Source: Brevibacterium sp. S111
Lineage (GTDB): Bacteria > Actinomycetota > Actinomycetes > Actinomycetales > Brevibacteriaceae
Reading direction: 5' to 3'
Length of the DNA: 42,514 bases
Assembly (NCBI RefSeq): GCF_004745075.1
Contig: NZ_RHFH01000020.1
Location: forward strand, 1-42,514
Shown here: piece by piece, positions 7,982-17,227 of the stretch
Position numbering within the stretch: the stretch's first letter is position 1
How the letters are laid out: each line of letters begins with the position of its first letter
Notes under the pieces: model-generated
Database searches by the model: none
The model's input: only the letters and a program-made list of their open reading frames with translations
What the model was told of the DNA's origin: nothing
Position numbers and translations under genes: made by a program

Positions 7982-9457
7982 ATGGCTGGTTCATCCACCC
8001 CAAGCAGCTACTCCACTACCTCACCGGTGAAGGCCACCGCCTCCGTGCTGGTGCTGGGCGCCGCGGATTCGACGGTCCTCGCGCTCGAAGGAGCGAAGGC
8101 CGCGCGGACCGCGCTCGACGAGGCTGCGAAGGCCATCGGGTTCACCGGAAAGGCCGGTTCCACCGCTCGGATTCCCTCGCCGAAGGGCGTCGCTGCGGAC
8201 TCCGTGGTGCTCGTCGGCCTCGGCGACTTCGACGCCGCCACCGAGGACGTCGCCGCCACTTTTGAGGCACTGCGCCGAGGCGCCGGTGCGGCGCTGCGCG
8301 CACTCGACGGCGTCGACTCGGTCGCCCTGGCTCTGCCGGCGGCCACCCCCGCCGAGGTCGAAGCCGTCACCGTGGGCGCCGGGCTCGGTGCCTACCGTTT
8401 CCTTGACTACCGCAGCGAAGGCGCAGCCCCGGGCGAAGTCAGCGTCATCGGGCCCAAGGGCAAGACGTTCGCCGCCGCCCATGACGCCGGAACCGCGATC
8501 GCGGCCGCGACGAATCGTGCCCGTGACCTCGTCAACACTCCGCCCCTGGACCTCTACCCCGAGTCCTACGCCGAGATCGTCAAGACGCAGGCCAAGGAAC
8601 GCAGACTCAAAGTCACCGTCCTCGGCGACAAGGAACTCAAGGCCGGGGGCTACGGCGGCATCATCGGCGTCGGACAGGGCTCGACCCGCGGCCCCCGTCT
8701 CGTCAAGGTCGAATACGCGCCGAAGGGTGCCAAGCGCCATCTCAGCTTCGTCGGCAAGGGCATCACCTTTGACTCCGGCGGAATCTCGCTCAAGCCGGCC
8801 AAGAGCATGGAGGACATGAAGTCCGACATGGCCGGTTCGGCCGCCGTCGTGCAGGCACTGTTCGGCATCGCCGACCTCGGACTGCCCGTGCGTGTGACCG
8901 CCTGGCTGCCGATGGCCGAGAACATGCCCGGCTCCTCAGCACAGAGGCCCAGCGATGTGCTGACCATGCGCAGCGGCAAGACGGTCGAAGTCACGAACAC
9001 CGATGCCGAGGGCCGCCTCGTCCTCGCCGATGCACTCACCGACGCCGACGCCGAGAACCCCGACCTGCTCATCGACGTCGCCACTCTCACCGGCGCCCAG
9101 ATCGTCGCCCTCGGCGAACGCACCTCGGGGGTCATGGGATCGACGACGGCGCGGGAAGAGGTCATCGCCTCGGCAGGCGTGGCCGGTGAGAACATGTGGG
9201 CGATGCCGATTCCGGAGGAGATGCTCTCGGGCTTCGACTCCACCTCGGCGGACCTCACGAACTCGGGGCCGCGACCCGGCGGCATGCTCGCTGCGGCCGC
9301 GTTCCTGCGCGAGTTCGTCGGCGACGGCACCGAATGGGCGCACATCGATATCGCCGGGCCCAGCTTCAACGGCTCGGCACCCTTCGGATACACCCCGAAG
9401 GCGGCGACCGGAGCGGCGGTGCGCACGCTCATCGAAATCGCGAAGTCGGAGGGCTGA
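7982..9457 (+). CDS. pepA: leucyl aminopeptidase (PepA, M17 family)
   Basis: A 491-residue cytosolic M17 aminopeptidase that removes N-terminal residues using two metal ions. An N-terminal macro-like domain (about 1-170) is followed by the catalytic domain with KGITFDSGGISLKPAKSMED (Lys and Asp ligands), KSDMAGSAAV, and the family signature NTDAEGRLVLADAL. AAAGGGA lies about 7 nt upstream of the ATG. It is divergent from pyrD. The homologous pepB lies near sucB in mycobacteria too, in line with conserved gene order. Confidence 0.95.
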   Translation: MAGSSTPSSYSTTSPVKATASVLVLGAADSTVLALEGAKAARTALDEAAKAIGFTGKAGSTARIPSPKGVAADSVVLVGLGDFDAATEDVAATFEALRRGAGAALRALDGVDSVALALPAATPAEVEAVTVGAGLGAYRFLDYRSEGAAPGEVSVIGPKGKTFAAAHDAGTAIAAATNRARDLVNTPPLDLYPESYAEIVKTQAKERRLKVTVLGDKELKAGGYGGIIGVGQGSTRGPRLVKVEYAPKGAKRHLSFVGKGITFDSGGISLKPAKSMEDMKSDMAGSAAVVQALFGIADLGLPVRVTAWLPMAENMPGSSAQRPSDVLTMRSGKTVEVTNTDAEGRLVLADALTDADAENPDLLIDVATLTGAQIVALGERTSGVMGSTTAREEVIASAGVAGENMWAMPIPEEMLSGFDSTSADLTNSGPRPGGMLAAAAFLREFVGDGTEWAHIDIAGPSFNGSAPFGYTPKAATGAAVRTLIEIAKSEG

Positions 9458-9610
9458 ACAACGAAGTTCTACACGCTGTCGAGGTCAACGTGATGATCCC
9501 CACCTGTGTCCAATCAGACAGCGTTTCCTTTCGCCCCGAGCGAGAAAAGTGGAAAGATAAGACAGAAAGCTGCTTAGCGCAGGCTTATTCACAGCTACGA
9601 GGAGTAATCC

Positions 9611-10999
9611 GTGAGTGATTCATTGACCTACGACCTTGTCGTTCTGGGCGGCGGAACCGGCGGTTATGCCGCTGCTCTGCGAGCCGCAGAACTCGACATG
9701 AAGGTCGCTTTGATCGAACGCGACAAGGTAGGCGGCACCTGCCTCCACCGTGGCTGCGTGCCGACGAAGGCCCTTCTGCATGCCGCAGAGGTCGCCGACT
9801 CCGCCAAGAACTCCGAAGCATTCGGCATCGAAGCCGAGTTCAAGGGCATCGACATCAACAAGGTGCTCGAGTACAAGGACGGAGTCATCACCCGCAACTA
9901 CAAAGGGCTGCAGGGCCTGGTCAAGGCTCGCGGAATCGACACGTACTTCGGCACCGGCAAGCTCGTCGGCAAGGGCTCCGTCCAGGTCAGCGGCGAAGAC
10001 GGCAACCACACCGTCACGGGCACGAACGTTCTGCTCTCGACCGGTTCGACTTCGAAGACCATCGGACTCGAGCTCACCGATCGCGTGATCACGAGCACCG
10101 AGGCTCTCGAACTGGACAAGGTGCCGAACTCGGCCATCGTCCTCGGCGGCGGCGTCATCGGCGTCGAGTTCGCCAGCGTCTGGAACTCCTTCGGCGCCGA
10201 CGTCACGATCGTCGAGGGTCTCAAGCACCTCGTCGCGAACGAAGACGAGACGATCTCGAAGAACCTCGAACGCGCCTTCAAGAAGCGCAAGATCAAGTTC
10301 AAGCTCGGCACCATGTTCAAGGGTGTCGAGGAGACCGCTGACGGGGTCAAGGTCACGCTCGAAGACGGATCGACTCTGGAAGCCGAATACCTCCTCGTGG
10401 CCGTGGGCCGCGGTCCCGTGACCGAGGGCTTCGGATTCGAAGAGCAGGGCATTCCGATGGAGCGCGGATTCGTCCTCGCCAACGAACGTCTCCACACCGG
10501 CGTCGGCAACATCTACGCCTGCGGCGATATCGTGCCCGGCCTGCAGCTGGCCCACCGCGCCTTCGGCCAGGGCATCTTCATCGCCGAGGAGATTGCGGGC
10601 CTGAACCCGGTGCCCGTGCTCGAATCGGGCATCCCCCGCGTCACCTACTGCGAACCGGAGATCTTCTCCGTCGGGCTCTCCTCGGCTCAGGCCGAGGAGA
10701 AGTACGGCAAGGACCAGGTCGAATCGCTCGAGTACAACCTCGGCGGCAACGGCAAATCCGTCATCCTGGGAACCACCGGACTCATCAAGGTCATCCGCGA
10801 GAAGGACGGTCCGGTCGTCGGTGTCCACGGCATCGGCGCGCGCCTGTCCGAGCAGGCCGGTGAAGCTCAGCTCATCGTCAATTGGGAAGCATTCCCCGAG
10901 GAAGTCGCACAGCTCATCCATGCTCACCCGACGCAGAACGAAGCTCTCGGCGAAGCTCACCTGGCTCTGGCCGGCAAACCCCTGCACTTCCACTCATAA
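9611..10999 (+). CDS. lpdA: dihydrolipoyl dehydrogenase (E3)
   Basis: A 462-residue FAD flavoprotein that re-oxidises dihydrolipoyl groups on E2 with NAD+. Visible are the FAD GxGxxG-type motif (VVLGGGTGGYAAALRA), the redox disulfide GGTCLHRGCVPTK, the NAD-binding VLGGGVIGVEFASVW, the second FAD motif IYACGDIV, and the C-terminal catalytic His-Glu pair in HAHPTQNEALGEAH. GAGGAG lies about 7 nt before the GTG start. SucB follows 21 bp downstream, so the two are almost certainly co-transcribed. Confidence 0.96.
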   Translation: MSDSLTYDLVVLGGGTGGYAAALRAAELDMKVALIERDKVGGTCLHRGCVPTKALLHAAEVADSAKNSEAFGIEAEFKGIDINKVLEYKDGVITRNYKGLQGLVKARGIDTYFGTGKLVGKGSVQVSGEDGNHTVTGTNVLLSTGSTSKTIGLELTDRVITSTEALELDKVPNSAIVLGGGVIGVEFASVWNSFGADVTIVEGLKHLVANEDETISKNLERAFKKRKIKFKLGTMFKGVEETADGVKVTLEDGSTLEAEYLLVAVGRGPVTEGFGFEEQGIPMERGFVLANERLHTGVGNIYACGDIVPGLQLAHRAFGQGIFIAEEIAGLNPVPVLESGIPRVTYCEPEIFSVGLSSAQAEEKYGKDQVESLEYNLGGNGKSVILGTTGLIKVIREKDGPVVGVHGIGARLSEQAGEAQLIVNWEAFPEEVAQLIHAHPTQNEALGEAHLALAGKPLHFHS

Positions 11000-11020
11000 G
11001 ATCCGAGGAGACGAAAACTC

Positions 11021-12880
11021 ATGTCGAATTCCGTTCAGATGCCGGCTCTCGGAGAGTCGGTCACCGAGGGCACAGTCACCCGTTGGCTCAAGTCCGTCGG
11101 CGACGAGGTCGAAGTAGACGAGCCCCTGCTCGAAGTGTCGACCGACAAGGTCGACACCGAGATCCCCAGCCCGTACGCGGGCACACTGGAGAAGATCCTC
11201 GCCGATGAAGACGACGTCGTCGAGGTCGGCGGAGATCTCGCCTACATCGGCGACGGCAGCGGATCGTCCTCCGACGATTCCGCTCCGGCTGCCGAAGAAG
11301 CTCCCGCCGAAGAGCCCGAAGAGGACTCGGCCCCCGCCGAGGACTCGACTCCCGCCGAAGACGAGAGCACGGACAAGGAACCGGCCGCCGAGACCGCACC
11401 GGCTGCACAGTCCGAAGGCTCAGGTGAAGGCACCGAAATCACGATGCCGGCGCTCGGCGAATCCGTCACCGAAGGCACCGTGACCCGCTGGCTCAAGGAA
11501 GTCGGCGACGAGATCGAGGTCGACGAGCCGCTGCTCGAGGTCTCCACCGACAAGGTTGACACCGAGGTGCCATCCCCCGTCGCCGGAATCGTCCAGGCAC
11601 ATCTGGCCGAAGAGGACGAGACCGTCGAGGTCGGCGCACCCCTGGCACGTGTCGGAACCGGAGCACCTGCGGAAGAGGCTCCCGCCGAGGAGGCCCCGAA
11701 GGACGAGGCGCCCGCCGAGGAAGCTCCCCAGCAGGAAGAACCTGCCGAGGAAGTTCCCCAGCAGGAAACCTCCGCCGAGGAAGCCCCCAAGCAGGAGGCG
11801 CCCGCACAGGAGGCCCCGAAGCAGGAGTCGGCGCCCAAGCCGGCACAGGCACCCTCCGCCCAGACTGCTTCGGCAGCGCAGGCCGAGGAACCGGTCGAGG
11901 CCGCGACGCAGGCTCCTGCTGCAGCGGACACGGTCGGTGAGAACGCCGCCTATGTCACTCCGCTCGTGCGTCGTCTGGCACGCGAGAAGGGCGTCGATCT
12001 CTCGCAGGTCACCGGCACCGGCGTCGGCGGTCGCATCCGCAAACAGGACGTCGAGACGGCGGCCAAGAACGGACCCACGGCACCTGCCGCTGCCGCCGCA
12101 CCATCCGGTGCGCCGAAGGCACCGTTCAAGGTCGAGATCCCCGAGGAGGTCGCGAAGCTGCGCGGCACCACGGAGAAGGCCTCGCGGATCCGCCAGACCA
12201 TTGCGAAGAGGATGAGCGAGTCCCTCGAGGTCTCTGCTCAGCTCACGCAGGTCGTCGAAGTCGACATGTCTCGCATCGTCAAGCTGCGCAAGGCGAACAA
12301 GGATGCCTTCCAGTCCAAGCACGGCTCGAAGCTGACCTACCTGCCGTTCTTCGCCAAGGCCATCGTCGAAGCGCTTCAGGTGCACCCGAAGGTCAACGCA
12401 CAGTACGATCTCGAGTCGCAGCAGATCACCTACTTCGATCACGAGCATCTCGCCGTCGCCGTGGATACCCCACGCGGTCTGCTGGTGCCGGTGGTCAAGG
12501 ATGCCGGTGACCTCAGCGTCGCTGGTCTGGCCAAGGCCATCGATGATGTCGCCGACCGGACCCGCAACAACAAGATCATGCCGGACGAGCTCTCGGGCGG
12601 CACGTTCACCGTGACCAACATCGGTTCCGTGGGGGCGCTGTTCGATACGCCGATCATCAACCAGCCGCAGATGGGCATCCTCGGCACGGGTGCCATCGTC
12701 CGTCGCCCCATCGCCGTGCAGACGGCCGACGGTGACGAGTCGATCGCCATCCGCGACATGGTGTATCTGCCGTTGACCTACAACCACCAGCTGGTCGACG
12801 GTGCGGATGCGGGTCGATTCCTGCAGACCATCAAGGCACGTCTGGAAGAGGGCAACTTCGAGGCCGACCTCGACCTCTGA
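11021..12880 (+). CDS. sucB: 2-oxoacid dehydrogenase E2, dihydrolipoamide acyltransferase (SucB/DlaT type), two lipoyl domains
   Basis: A 619-residue core enzyme of the 2-oxoglutarate and/or pyruvate dehydrogenase complex. Two near-identical lipoyl domains (about 1-80 and 139-217) each carry the lipoylated Lys in STDKVDTE (about residues 43 and 178). Ala/Pro/Glu-rich linkers separate them; the second linker contains a fivefold decapeptide repeat. A peripheral-subunit binding domain (about 310-345, [17 protein letters not shown]) is followed by the acyltransferase domain ending in [13 protein letters not shown] with the catalytic His near 588. No E1 gene is present here. In actinobacteria one such E2 often serves as the PDH E2, so the substrate is left open. 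Confidence 0.94.
   Translation: MSNSVQMPALGESVTEGTVTRWLKSVGDEVEVDEPLLEVSTDKVDTEIPSPYAGTLEKILADEDDVVEVGGDLAYIGDGSGSSSDDSAPAAEEAPAEEPEEDSAPAEDSTPAEDESTDKEPAAETAPAAQSEGSGEGTEITMPALGESVTEGTVTRWLKEVGDEIEVDEPLLEVSTDKVDTEVPSPVAGIVQAHLAEEDETVEVGAPLARVGTGAPAEEAPAEEAPKDEAPAEEAPQQEEPAEEVPQQETSAEEAPKQEAPAQEAPKQESAPKPAQAPSAQTASAAQAEEPVEAATQAPAAADTVGENAAYVTPLVRRLAREKGVDLSQVTGTGVGGRIRKQDVETAAKNGPTAPAAAAAPSGAPKAPFKVEIPEEVAKLRGTTEKASRIRQTIAKRMSESLEVSAQLTQVVEVDMSRIVKLRKANKDAFQSKHGSKLTYLPFFAKAIVEALQVHPKVNAQYDLESQQITYFDHEHLAVAVDTPRGLLVPVVKDAGDLSVAGLAKAIDDVADRTRNNKIMPDELSGGTFTVTNIGSVGALFDTPIINQPQMGILGTGAIVRRPIAVQTADGDESIAIRDMVYLPLTYNHQLVDGADAGRFLQTIKARLEEGNFEADLDL
11684..11833 (+). repeat. five 30-bp tandem repeats in the sucB linker
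   Basis: Units begin at 11684, 11714, 11744, 11774 and 11804, and each encodes a decapeptide of the form AEEAPxxExP ([50 protein letters not shown]). They form an acidic, flexible linker between lipoyl domain 2 and the E3-binding domain. Copy number could vary between strains by slippage. The repeat also explains a long open frame on the opposite strand. Confidence 0.9.
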
Positions 12881-12906
12881 GGCTGCGGTCTTCCGCACAC
12901 CCTGAA

Positions 12907-12936
12907 GAGGGGCCGACCATCCGTGGTCGGCCCCTC
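12907..12936 (+). terminator. hairpin terminator after sucB
   Basis: Perfect 13-bp arms (12907-12919 and 12924-12936, GAGGGGCCGACCA and its complement) enclose TCCG, 26 bp past the sucB stop. It lies between two convergent genes and may end transcription from both sides. There is no T-run. Confidence 0.8.
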
Positions 12937-12974
12937 GGGTCATTCATGACCAGGTTGCAGTCCTGCCGCGATCA

Positions 12975-14483
12975 TCAGTGCTGTCCGACTGCCGTCTCGG
13001 TGACCTGTTCGACCCGCCAGCGGCCGTCAAGGCGTTTGAGTTCGAATTCGACCGACAGCATCCCGAAGTCCTCGGTCTCGCTGCCGCTTCCCGCGGTGGA
13101 GTGCATCTGCGCCGAGGCGACGATCCTGTTCGCATCGGCATCGATGATCTCCACCCCATCGACTGCGATGGAATAGTCGGAGCCGATGAACCGGGAAGGA
13201 TCGATGAGCTCATCGGCGGCTGCGGCGGCCGATCCCGGCACAGTCAGCACTTGCAGGGCCGCCTCGTCCCCATCGCTGAGCGCCTGAGCTCGGTCGGCGC
13301 AGAGTCGCGAGAGAACGTGTGCCACCTCCTCAGCGCTGAGCTCTGCCGTATCGCCCGACACGGTCTGGGAGTTCGGGGCAGTCCTCCGCCAATCGAGTTC
13401 ACCGGCCGTCCACGACTGCCAGACGAGGAGACCACCGACGAGAGTGAGGCACGCGGCCGCGGCGACCAGCCACTGTCCTCGGCCTGCTCCCCTGAGACGA
13501 TGCAGCCAGGTTCTCAACAACCCGCGAAACCGTCCGGCCGCCTGTTGAAGCGCGGAGGATCCGGGGCCCCGACGGCGCGAGCGCTGACGCCTCCTCAGGG
13601 ACCGTCGGCTGGCCGCACGCAGGGTTTCAGCGGCTGAGCCCGGGGCGGACACGGTCCGTGCTGCGTGAGTCTGAGTCGAATCAGCGGTCCTCGACTCGGT
13701 TCCAGTGGCCGGTGAGCCCGTGGCCACCGGCTCACTCGTCCGGGTCGGGAACCTCGTGGCGCTGCGTTCGACCGGCACCGCATCTCGGCCGGATCCGCGA
13801 CCGAGAGGTTGACCGGCTACAGCACGCAGACGCGCCGTCAGAGCTGTTTCGGGCGCGATTTCCCGATCGGCCGGCACCAGCGGGAGCGGAGCCGGGCTGG
13901 CCAGTGACCGCATCGATTCGGCCACTTCGTCGAGTGCCGCAGCCAGCCCGGTGTCGGGACCCGAATCCGCGAGCAGGTCGCCGACGACGGCCCGCAGCGC
14001 CTGTGACGAATCAGCCAGCGCAAGGTTGACCGGCAGCAGGCATTCGGCCCACGGACGGCCGCAGCCGGCGTGGTAGAGCATCTCCCCCACGGCACGCCGC
14101 GGTGACGTCTCCAAGGGCACCGAGAGACCGGGGATGAGCACCGGACGTCCTGCGGCTTCGAGTGCGAACGCCTTCAGACTCAGCCGCTGTTCGGGACATG
14201 AGCAGCCGCGAAGTTCCGTGACGATGCCGAGGAACAGAGTGCACAGCTCGGCATCGGTCAGTCCCTGATAGGCGCGCACAACGTCGAGGACGAGGCCGCC
14301 GGGCAGAGTGGGGACGAGGAGCAGTGACCGTCGACCGGTCGGCAGTTCCACTTCGGCAGTGCCGAGGGCCTCCGGATCGTCGACATCGAAGGAATCGTTG
14401 TCGATCCCCCAAACGGCTTCTCCTGAGGGACCGCTCACACGGTAGACGTCGTCGGAGATCTGTGCCTGAAGCTCCCATGTCAT
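12975..14483 (-). CDS. single-pass membrane protein with a degenerate kinase-like N-terminal domain
   Basis: A 502-residue protein I cannot name from a known family. Residues 50-76 (GRRSLLLVPTLPGG, then a helix and GLT) align by eye with the hinge and helix D region of actinobacterial Ser/Thr kinases, and 77-118 with helix E, the catalytic loop and the DGRPVL strand. The expected H-G/R-D triad is replaced by EQR (98-100) and no DFG is present, so it should be catalytically dead. A Ser/Thr/Arg-rich linker (about 210-335) leads to one membrane helix (about 338-357) and an extracytoplasmic domain (358-502) resembling SnoaL/DUF4878-like folds. It is divergent from lipB. Confidence 0.75.
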   Translation of the reverse strand: MTWELQAQISDDVYRVSGPSGEAVWGIDNDSFDVDDPEALGTAEVELPTGRRSLLLVPTLPGGLVLDVVRAYQGLTDAELCTLFLGIVTELRGCSCPEQRLSLKAFALEAAGRPVLIPGLSVPLETSPRRAVGEMLYHAGCGRPWAECLLPVNLALADSSQALRAVVGDLLADSGPDTGLAAALDEVAESMRSLASPAPLPLVPADREIAPETALTARLRAVAGQPLGRGSGRDAVPVERSATRFPTRTSEPVATGSPATGTESRTADSTQTHAARTVSAPGSAAETLRAASRRSLRRRQRSRRRGPGSSALQQAAGRFRGLLRTWLHRLRGAGRGQWLVAAAACLTLVGGLLVWQSWTAGELDWRRTAPNSQTVSGDTAELSAEEVAHVLSRLCADRAQALSDGDEAALQVLTVPGSAAAAADELIDPSRFIGSDYSIAVDGVEIIDADANRIVASAQMHSTAGSGSETEDFGMLSVEFELKRLDGRWRVEQVTETAVGQH

Positions 14484-14513
14484 GTTTCGTCATCTCCGTT
14501 GATGGCTTTCTAT

Positions 14514-14542
14514 GCTATTTGTGTTTATTTAATAGTGATAGC
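14514..14542. promoter_or_regulatory. AT-rich nested inverted repeat upstream of the pseudokinase-like gene
   Basis: In otherwise GC-rich DNA a stretch of about 30 bp is strongly AT-rich and symmetric: GCTAT (14514-14518) pairs with ATAGC (14538-14542), and CTATT (14515-14519) with AATAG (14531-14535). It lies 31-59 bp before the pseudokinase-like gene's start codon (14483, minus), where its promoter should be. An operator is the simplest reading. Confidence 0.4.
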
Positions 14543-14605
14543 GTCGGCACCTCGATGTCAAGGGTCACATTCCGGGAACCGGGTTCTCGACGGCCCGCGG
14601 TCAAA

Positions 14606-14634
14606 TTGAACCCGGGGTGCAAGAGTCATAGTGT
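14606..14634 (+). promoter_or_regulatory. lipB promoter, leaderless transcript predicted
   Basis: TTGAAC (14606-14611), a 17-bp spacer and TAGTGT (14629-14634) form a good sigma-70-type promoter. The ATG at 14641 follows the -10 by 6 nt, so transcription should begin at or next to the start codon and the mRNA would lack a Shine-Dalgarno leader. Confidence 0.65.
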
Positions 14635-14640
14635 GGAGCC

Positions 14641-15279
14641 ATGCCCTTGGCCACAGAAACGCTCGGGTTCGCTCCGGTCCTCTCGGACTATCGGCAGACC
14701 TGGGATATGCAGAAGAGATATCACGAAGAAGTGCTCGCAGGACGGAGGGAGTCGACGGTGCTGTACCTCGAGCATTCCCCCGTCTACACGGCCGGCAAAC
14801 GCACCGAGGAGGCCGACCGGCCCACAGATGGCACCGAAGTCATCGATGTCGACCGTGGCGGGAAGATCACCTGGCACGGCCCCGGCCAGCTCGTCGCCTA
14901 CTTCATCTACCGCCTCAACGACCCCAAAGAGGTCCGCCTCTTCGTGTCCCAGCTCGAGGACGCGATGATTCGACTCCTTGCGGAATACGGCATCGAAGCC
15001 ACCACCGTCGAAGGACGCGCCGGCGTCTGGCTGCTCGGCGACGGGCTCCGCCGTGACCGCAAGGTCGGAGCCATCGGCATCCGCATCCACGAGGGTGTCA
15101 CGATGCACGGATTGGCCCTGAACTGCAGCAATGAACTCGGCGCCTATGAAAGCATCATCCCGTGCGGGATCAGCGACGCCGACACCACTTCCATCAGCGC
15201 AGAGATCGGACGGACGGTGACGCCGGAGGACACGGCAGACCGTCTCAACGAGATTCTGCAAGAGACCATCACAGCCTAG
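14641..15279 (+). CDS. lipB: octanoyl-(acyl-carrier-protein):protein N-octanoyltransferase (LipB)
   Basis: A 212-residue enzyme that moves the octanoyl group from ACP to the lipoyl-domain Lys of E2 and GcvH proteins, the first step of endogenous lipoylation. Family blocks are [15 protein letters not shown], the [14 protein letters not shown] signature (72-85), KVGAIGIRI with catalytic Lys141, and SIIPCGI with catalytic Cys175. LipA follows 10 bp downstream and the likely target SucB is encoded 1.8 kb upstream. The promoter predicts a leaderless mRNA. Confidence 0.96.
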   Translation: MPLATETLGFAPVLSDYRQTWDMQKRYHEEVLAGRRESTVLYLEHSPVYTAGKRTEEADRPTDGTEVIDVDRGGKITWHGPGQLVAYFIYRLNDPKEVRLFVSQLEDAMIRLLAEYGIEATTVEGRAGVWLLGDGLRRDRKVGAIGIRIHEGVTMHGLALNCSNELGAYESIIPCGISDADTTSISAEIGRTVTPEDTADRLNEILQETITA

Positions 15280-15289
15280 GAGAACGCCG

Positions 15290-16342
15290 ATGACGATTGC
15301 ACCAGAAGGCCGCCGGATGCTTCGGGTCGAAGCCCGCAACTCCGAGACTCCGATCGAGGACAAGCCCGCCTGGATCAAGGCCAAAGCCCATATCGGGCCC
15401 GAATACACCTCCCTGAAGTCCTTGGTGCGCAAGCAGGATCTGCACACCGTGTGCGAGGAAGCGGGCTGCCCGAACATCTTCGAGTGCTGGGAGGACCGCG
15501 AAGCGACCTTCCTCATCGGCGGCGAACAGTGCACCCGACGCTGTGACTTCTGCCAGATCGACACAGGCAAACCGGCCGCATTCGATGCGGACGAACCTCG
15601 CCGCGTGGCCGCCTCGGTGGCCGAGATGGGGCTGCGCTACTCCACGATCACCGGCGTCGCCCGCGACGATCTCGAAGACGGGGGTGCATGGCTGTACGCG
15701 GAGACGGTGCGCCAGATCCACGACCTCGAGTATGTCGACGGCCGCGGCACCGGCGTCGAGCTGCTCATCCCCGACTTCAGTGCGAAGCCGGATCAGCTCG
15801 CCGAGGTGTTCTCATCCCGCCCCGAGGTGCTCGCCCACAACGTCGAGACGGTTCCGCGCATCTTCAAGCGCATCCGCCCTGCCTTCCGGTACGAGCGTTC
15901 GCTGTCCGTCATCACTCAGGCCCGAGAGGCCGGACTCGTGACGAAGTCGAATCTCATCCTCGGGATGGGTGAGACGAACGATGAGATCATCTCCGCACTG
16001 CAGGACCTCCACGACGCCGGCTGCGACCTCATCACGATCACCCAATACCTGCGCCCCTCCCCCAGACACCACCCCGTCACCCGGTGGGTCAAACCGGCCG
16101 ACTTCGTGATGCTGCGCGATGCCGCCGAGGAGATCGGCTTCCTCGGCGTCATGTCGGGCCCGCTCGTGCGTTCGTCCTACCGCGCCGGTCGCCTGTGGGC
16201 GACTGCGATGCGCCGTCGCGGAGAGGAGATTCCCTCCCACCTGCAGCATCTCGACAAGCACACCCCGGCCAAGCAGGAGGCTCAGGCCGTCGTGGATACC
16301 TTCGGACCCGGCGAAGAGGTAGACTTGACAGCTGAGCAATGA
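15290..16342 (+). CDS. lipA: lipoyl synthase (LipA), radical SAM
   Basis: A 350-residue radical-SAM enzyme that inserts two sulfur atoms into protein-bound octanoyl groups. The auxiliary 4Fe-4S cluster cysteines are Cys55, Cys60 and Cys66 ([12 protein letters not shown]), and the SAM cluster is Cys81, Cys85 and Cys88 (CTRRCDFC). The C-terminal RSSYRAG provides the Ser ligand typical of LipA. AGGAG lies 8 nt before the ATG. It is co-transcribed with lipB, and the DUF4191 gene begins 55 bp after its stop. Confidence 0.97.
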   Translation: MTIAPEGRRMLRVEARNSETPIEDKPAWIKAKAHIGPEYTSLKSLVRKQDLHTVCEEAGCPNIFECWEDREATFLIGGEQCTRRCDFCQIDTGKPAAFDADEPRRVAASVAEMGLRYSTITGVARDDLEDGGAWLYAETVRQIHDLEYVDGRGTGVELLIPDFSAKPDQLAEVFSSRPEVLAHNVETVPRIFKRIRPAFRYERSLSVITQAREAGLVTKSNLILGMGETNDEIISALQDLHDAGCDLITITQYLRPSPRHHPVTRWVKPADFVMLRDAAEEIGFLGVMSGPLVRSSYRAGRLWATAMRRRGEEIPSHLQHLDKHTPAKQEAQAVVDTFGPGEEVDLTAEQ

Positions 16343-16397
16343 AGGCGTTCGTCACCTGGTGATGTCGCCGCGACGCCCCTCAAGAGCAAGTGAGAGA

Positions 16398-17135
16398 ATG
16401 AGCGAAGAACCGCGCAAGGGAATTTTCCGGCGCAAGCCGAAGGATCCGAACAAGAAACCCGGTCGTCTGGCACAGATGCGCCAGGTCTACGAGCTGTCCG
16501 CCAAGCACAACAAGGCGACGCCGTGGCTGTTGGCCGCGGCGGTGCTCGGACTCACGCTGATCGGGCTCTTGGTGGGTCTGCTGATCGGCGGAACCACCGT
16601 GATCTTCACGACGATCCTCGGTCTCATGCTCGGTCTGCTGCTGGGCATGTTCATGCTCGGCCGCTTCGCCGAGACTGCGGCCTTCGCGCAGATGGACGGA
16701 CAGCCGGGCGCCTTCGGCGCCGTCCTCAACACTGCTCGTCGCGGCTACCTCATGGATGAGAAGCCGATCGCCATCGACCCGAAGAGCCGTGACCTCGTGT
16801 TCCGCTCCACCGGTCGCGCCGGCGTCGTCCTGCTCAGCGAAGGGCCCAAGGGACGCAGTGCGAAGCTGCTGGCCAAGGAGAAGAAGCGCCATGAGCGCAT
16901 CCTGCCCAATGTTCCCGTCCACACCTTCCAGGGCGGCAAGGAAGACGGTCAGCTGGCGATGAAGCAGGTCGTGCCGACCGTGCAGAAGCTGCCGCGCAAA
17001 CTCAACCGGGCAGAAGTCCTCGCCGTGCGCAACCGCCTGGCGGCGCTGGGCACACAGGGATCGCGTCCCCCGATTCCCAAGGGCATCGACCCGAACAAGG
17101 CCCGCCCGAATCACAAGGCGATGCGCGGACGCTGA
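16398..17135 (+). CDS. DUF4191 membrane protein
   Basis: A 245-residue actinobacterial DUF4191 protein (same position and type as Rv2219 of M. tuberculosis). A basic N-terminus (RRKPKDPNKKPG) precedes two adjacent membrane helices at about 41-63 and 66-88, then a cytoplasmic domain with GRAGVVLLSEGP and a basic C-terminus. I choose ATG 16398 over ATG 16359, since MSEEPRKG is the natural start and the longer form adds 13 unconserved residues. It lies directly downstream of lipA. Function unknown. Confidence 0.88.
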   Translation: MSEEPRKGIFRRKPKDPNKKPGRLAQMRQVYELSAKHNKATPWLLAAAVLGLTLIGLLVGLLIGGTTVIFTTILGLMLGLLLGMFMLGRFAETAAFAQMDGQPGAFGAVLNTARRGYLMDEKPIAIDPKSRDLVFRSTGRAGVVLLSEGPKGRSAKLLAKEKKRHERILPNVPVHTFQGGKEDGQLAMKQVVPTVQKLPRKLNRAEVLAVRNRLAALGTQGSRPPIPKGIDPNKARPNHKAMRGR

Positions 17136-17192
17136 TCGACAGGCGCTGATCGACCCTCGCAACGGCGGCGGCAGCACCCGGATCGCGCACAG

Positions 17193-17227
17193 AAGCGGCG
17201 CCGGCTCGAAACGAGTCGGCGCCGCTT
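17193..17227 (+). terminator. hairpin terminator of the lipB-lipA-DUF4191 unit
   Basis: Sixteen-nt arms (17193-17208 and 17212-17227) pair with one G-T wobble around AAA. The stem contains the palindrome GGCGCC. Pyrimidine-rich CAGTCTCTTCTG follows. Just after it, TCTTCTGCGCTACTGTCC and TCTTCTGCGCTTCTGTCC form a near-perfect direct repeat. Confidence 0.75.

Noticed and set aside
9620..10993. 457-codon open frame antisense to lpdA
   Set aside because: A codon-bias shadow of lpdA with no recognisable motif and no separate ribosome-binding context.
11420..12943. 507-codon open frame antisense to sucB
   Set aside because: Shadow of sucB; its Leu/Gly repeats simply mirror the AEEAP linker repeats on the coding strand.
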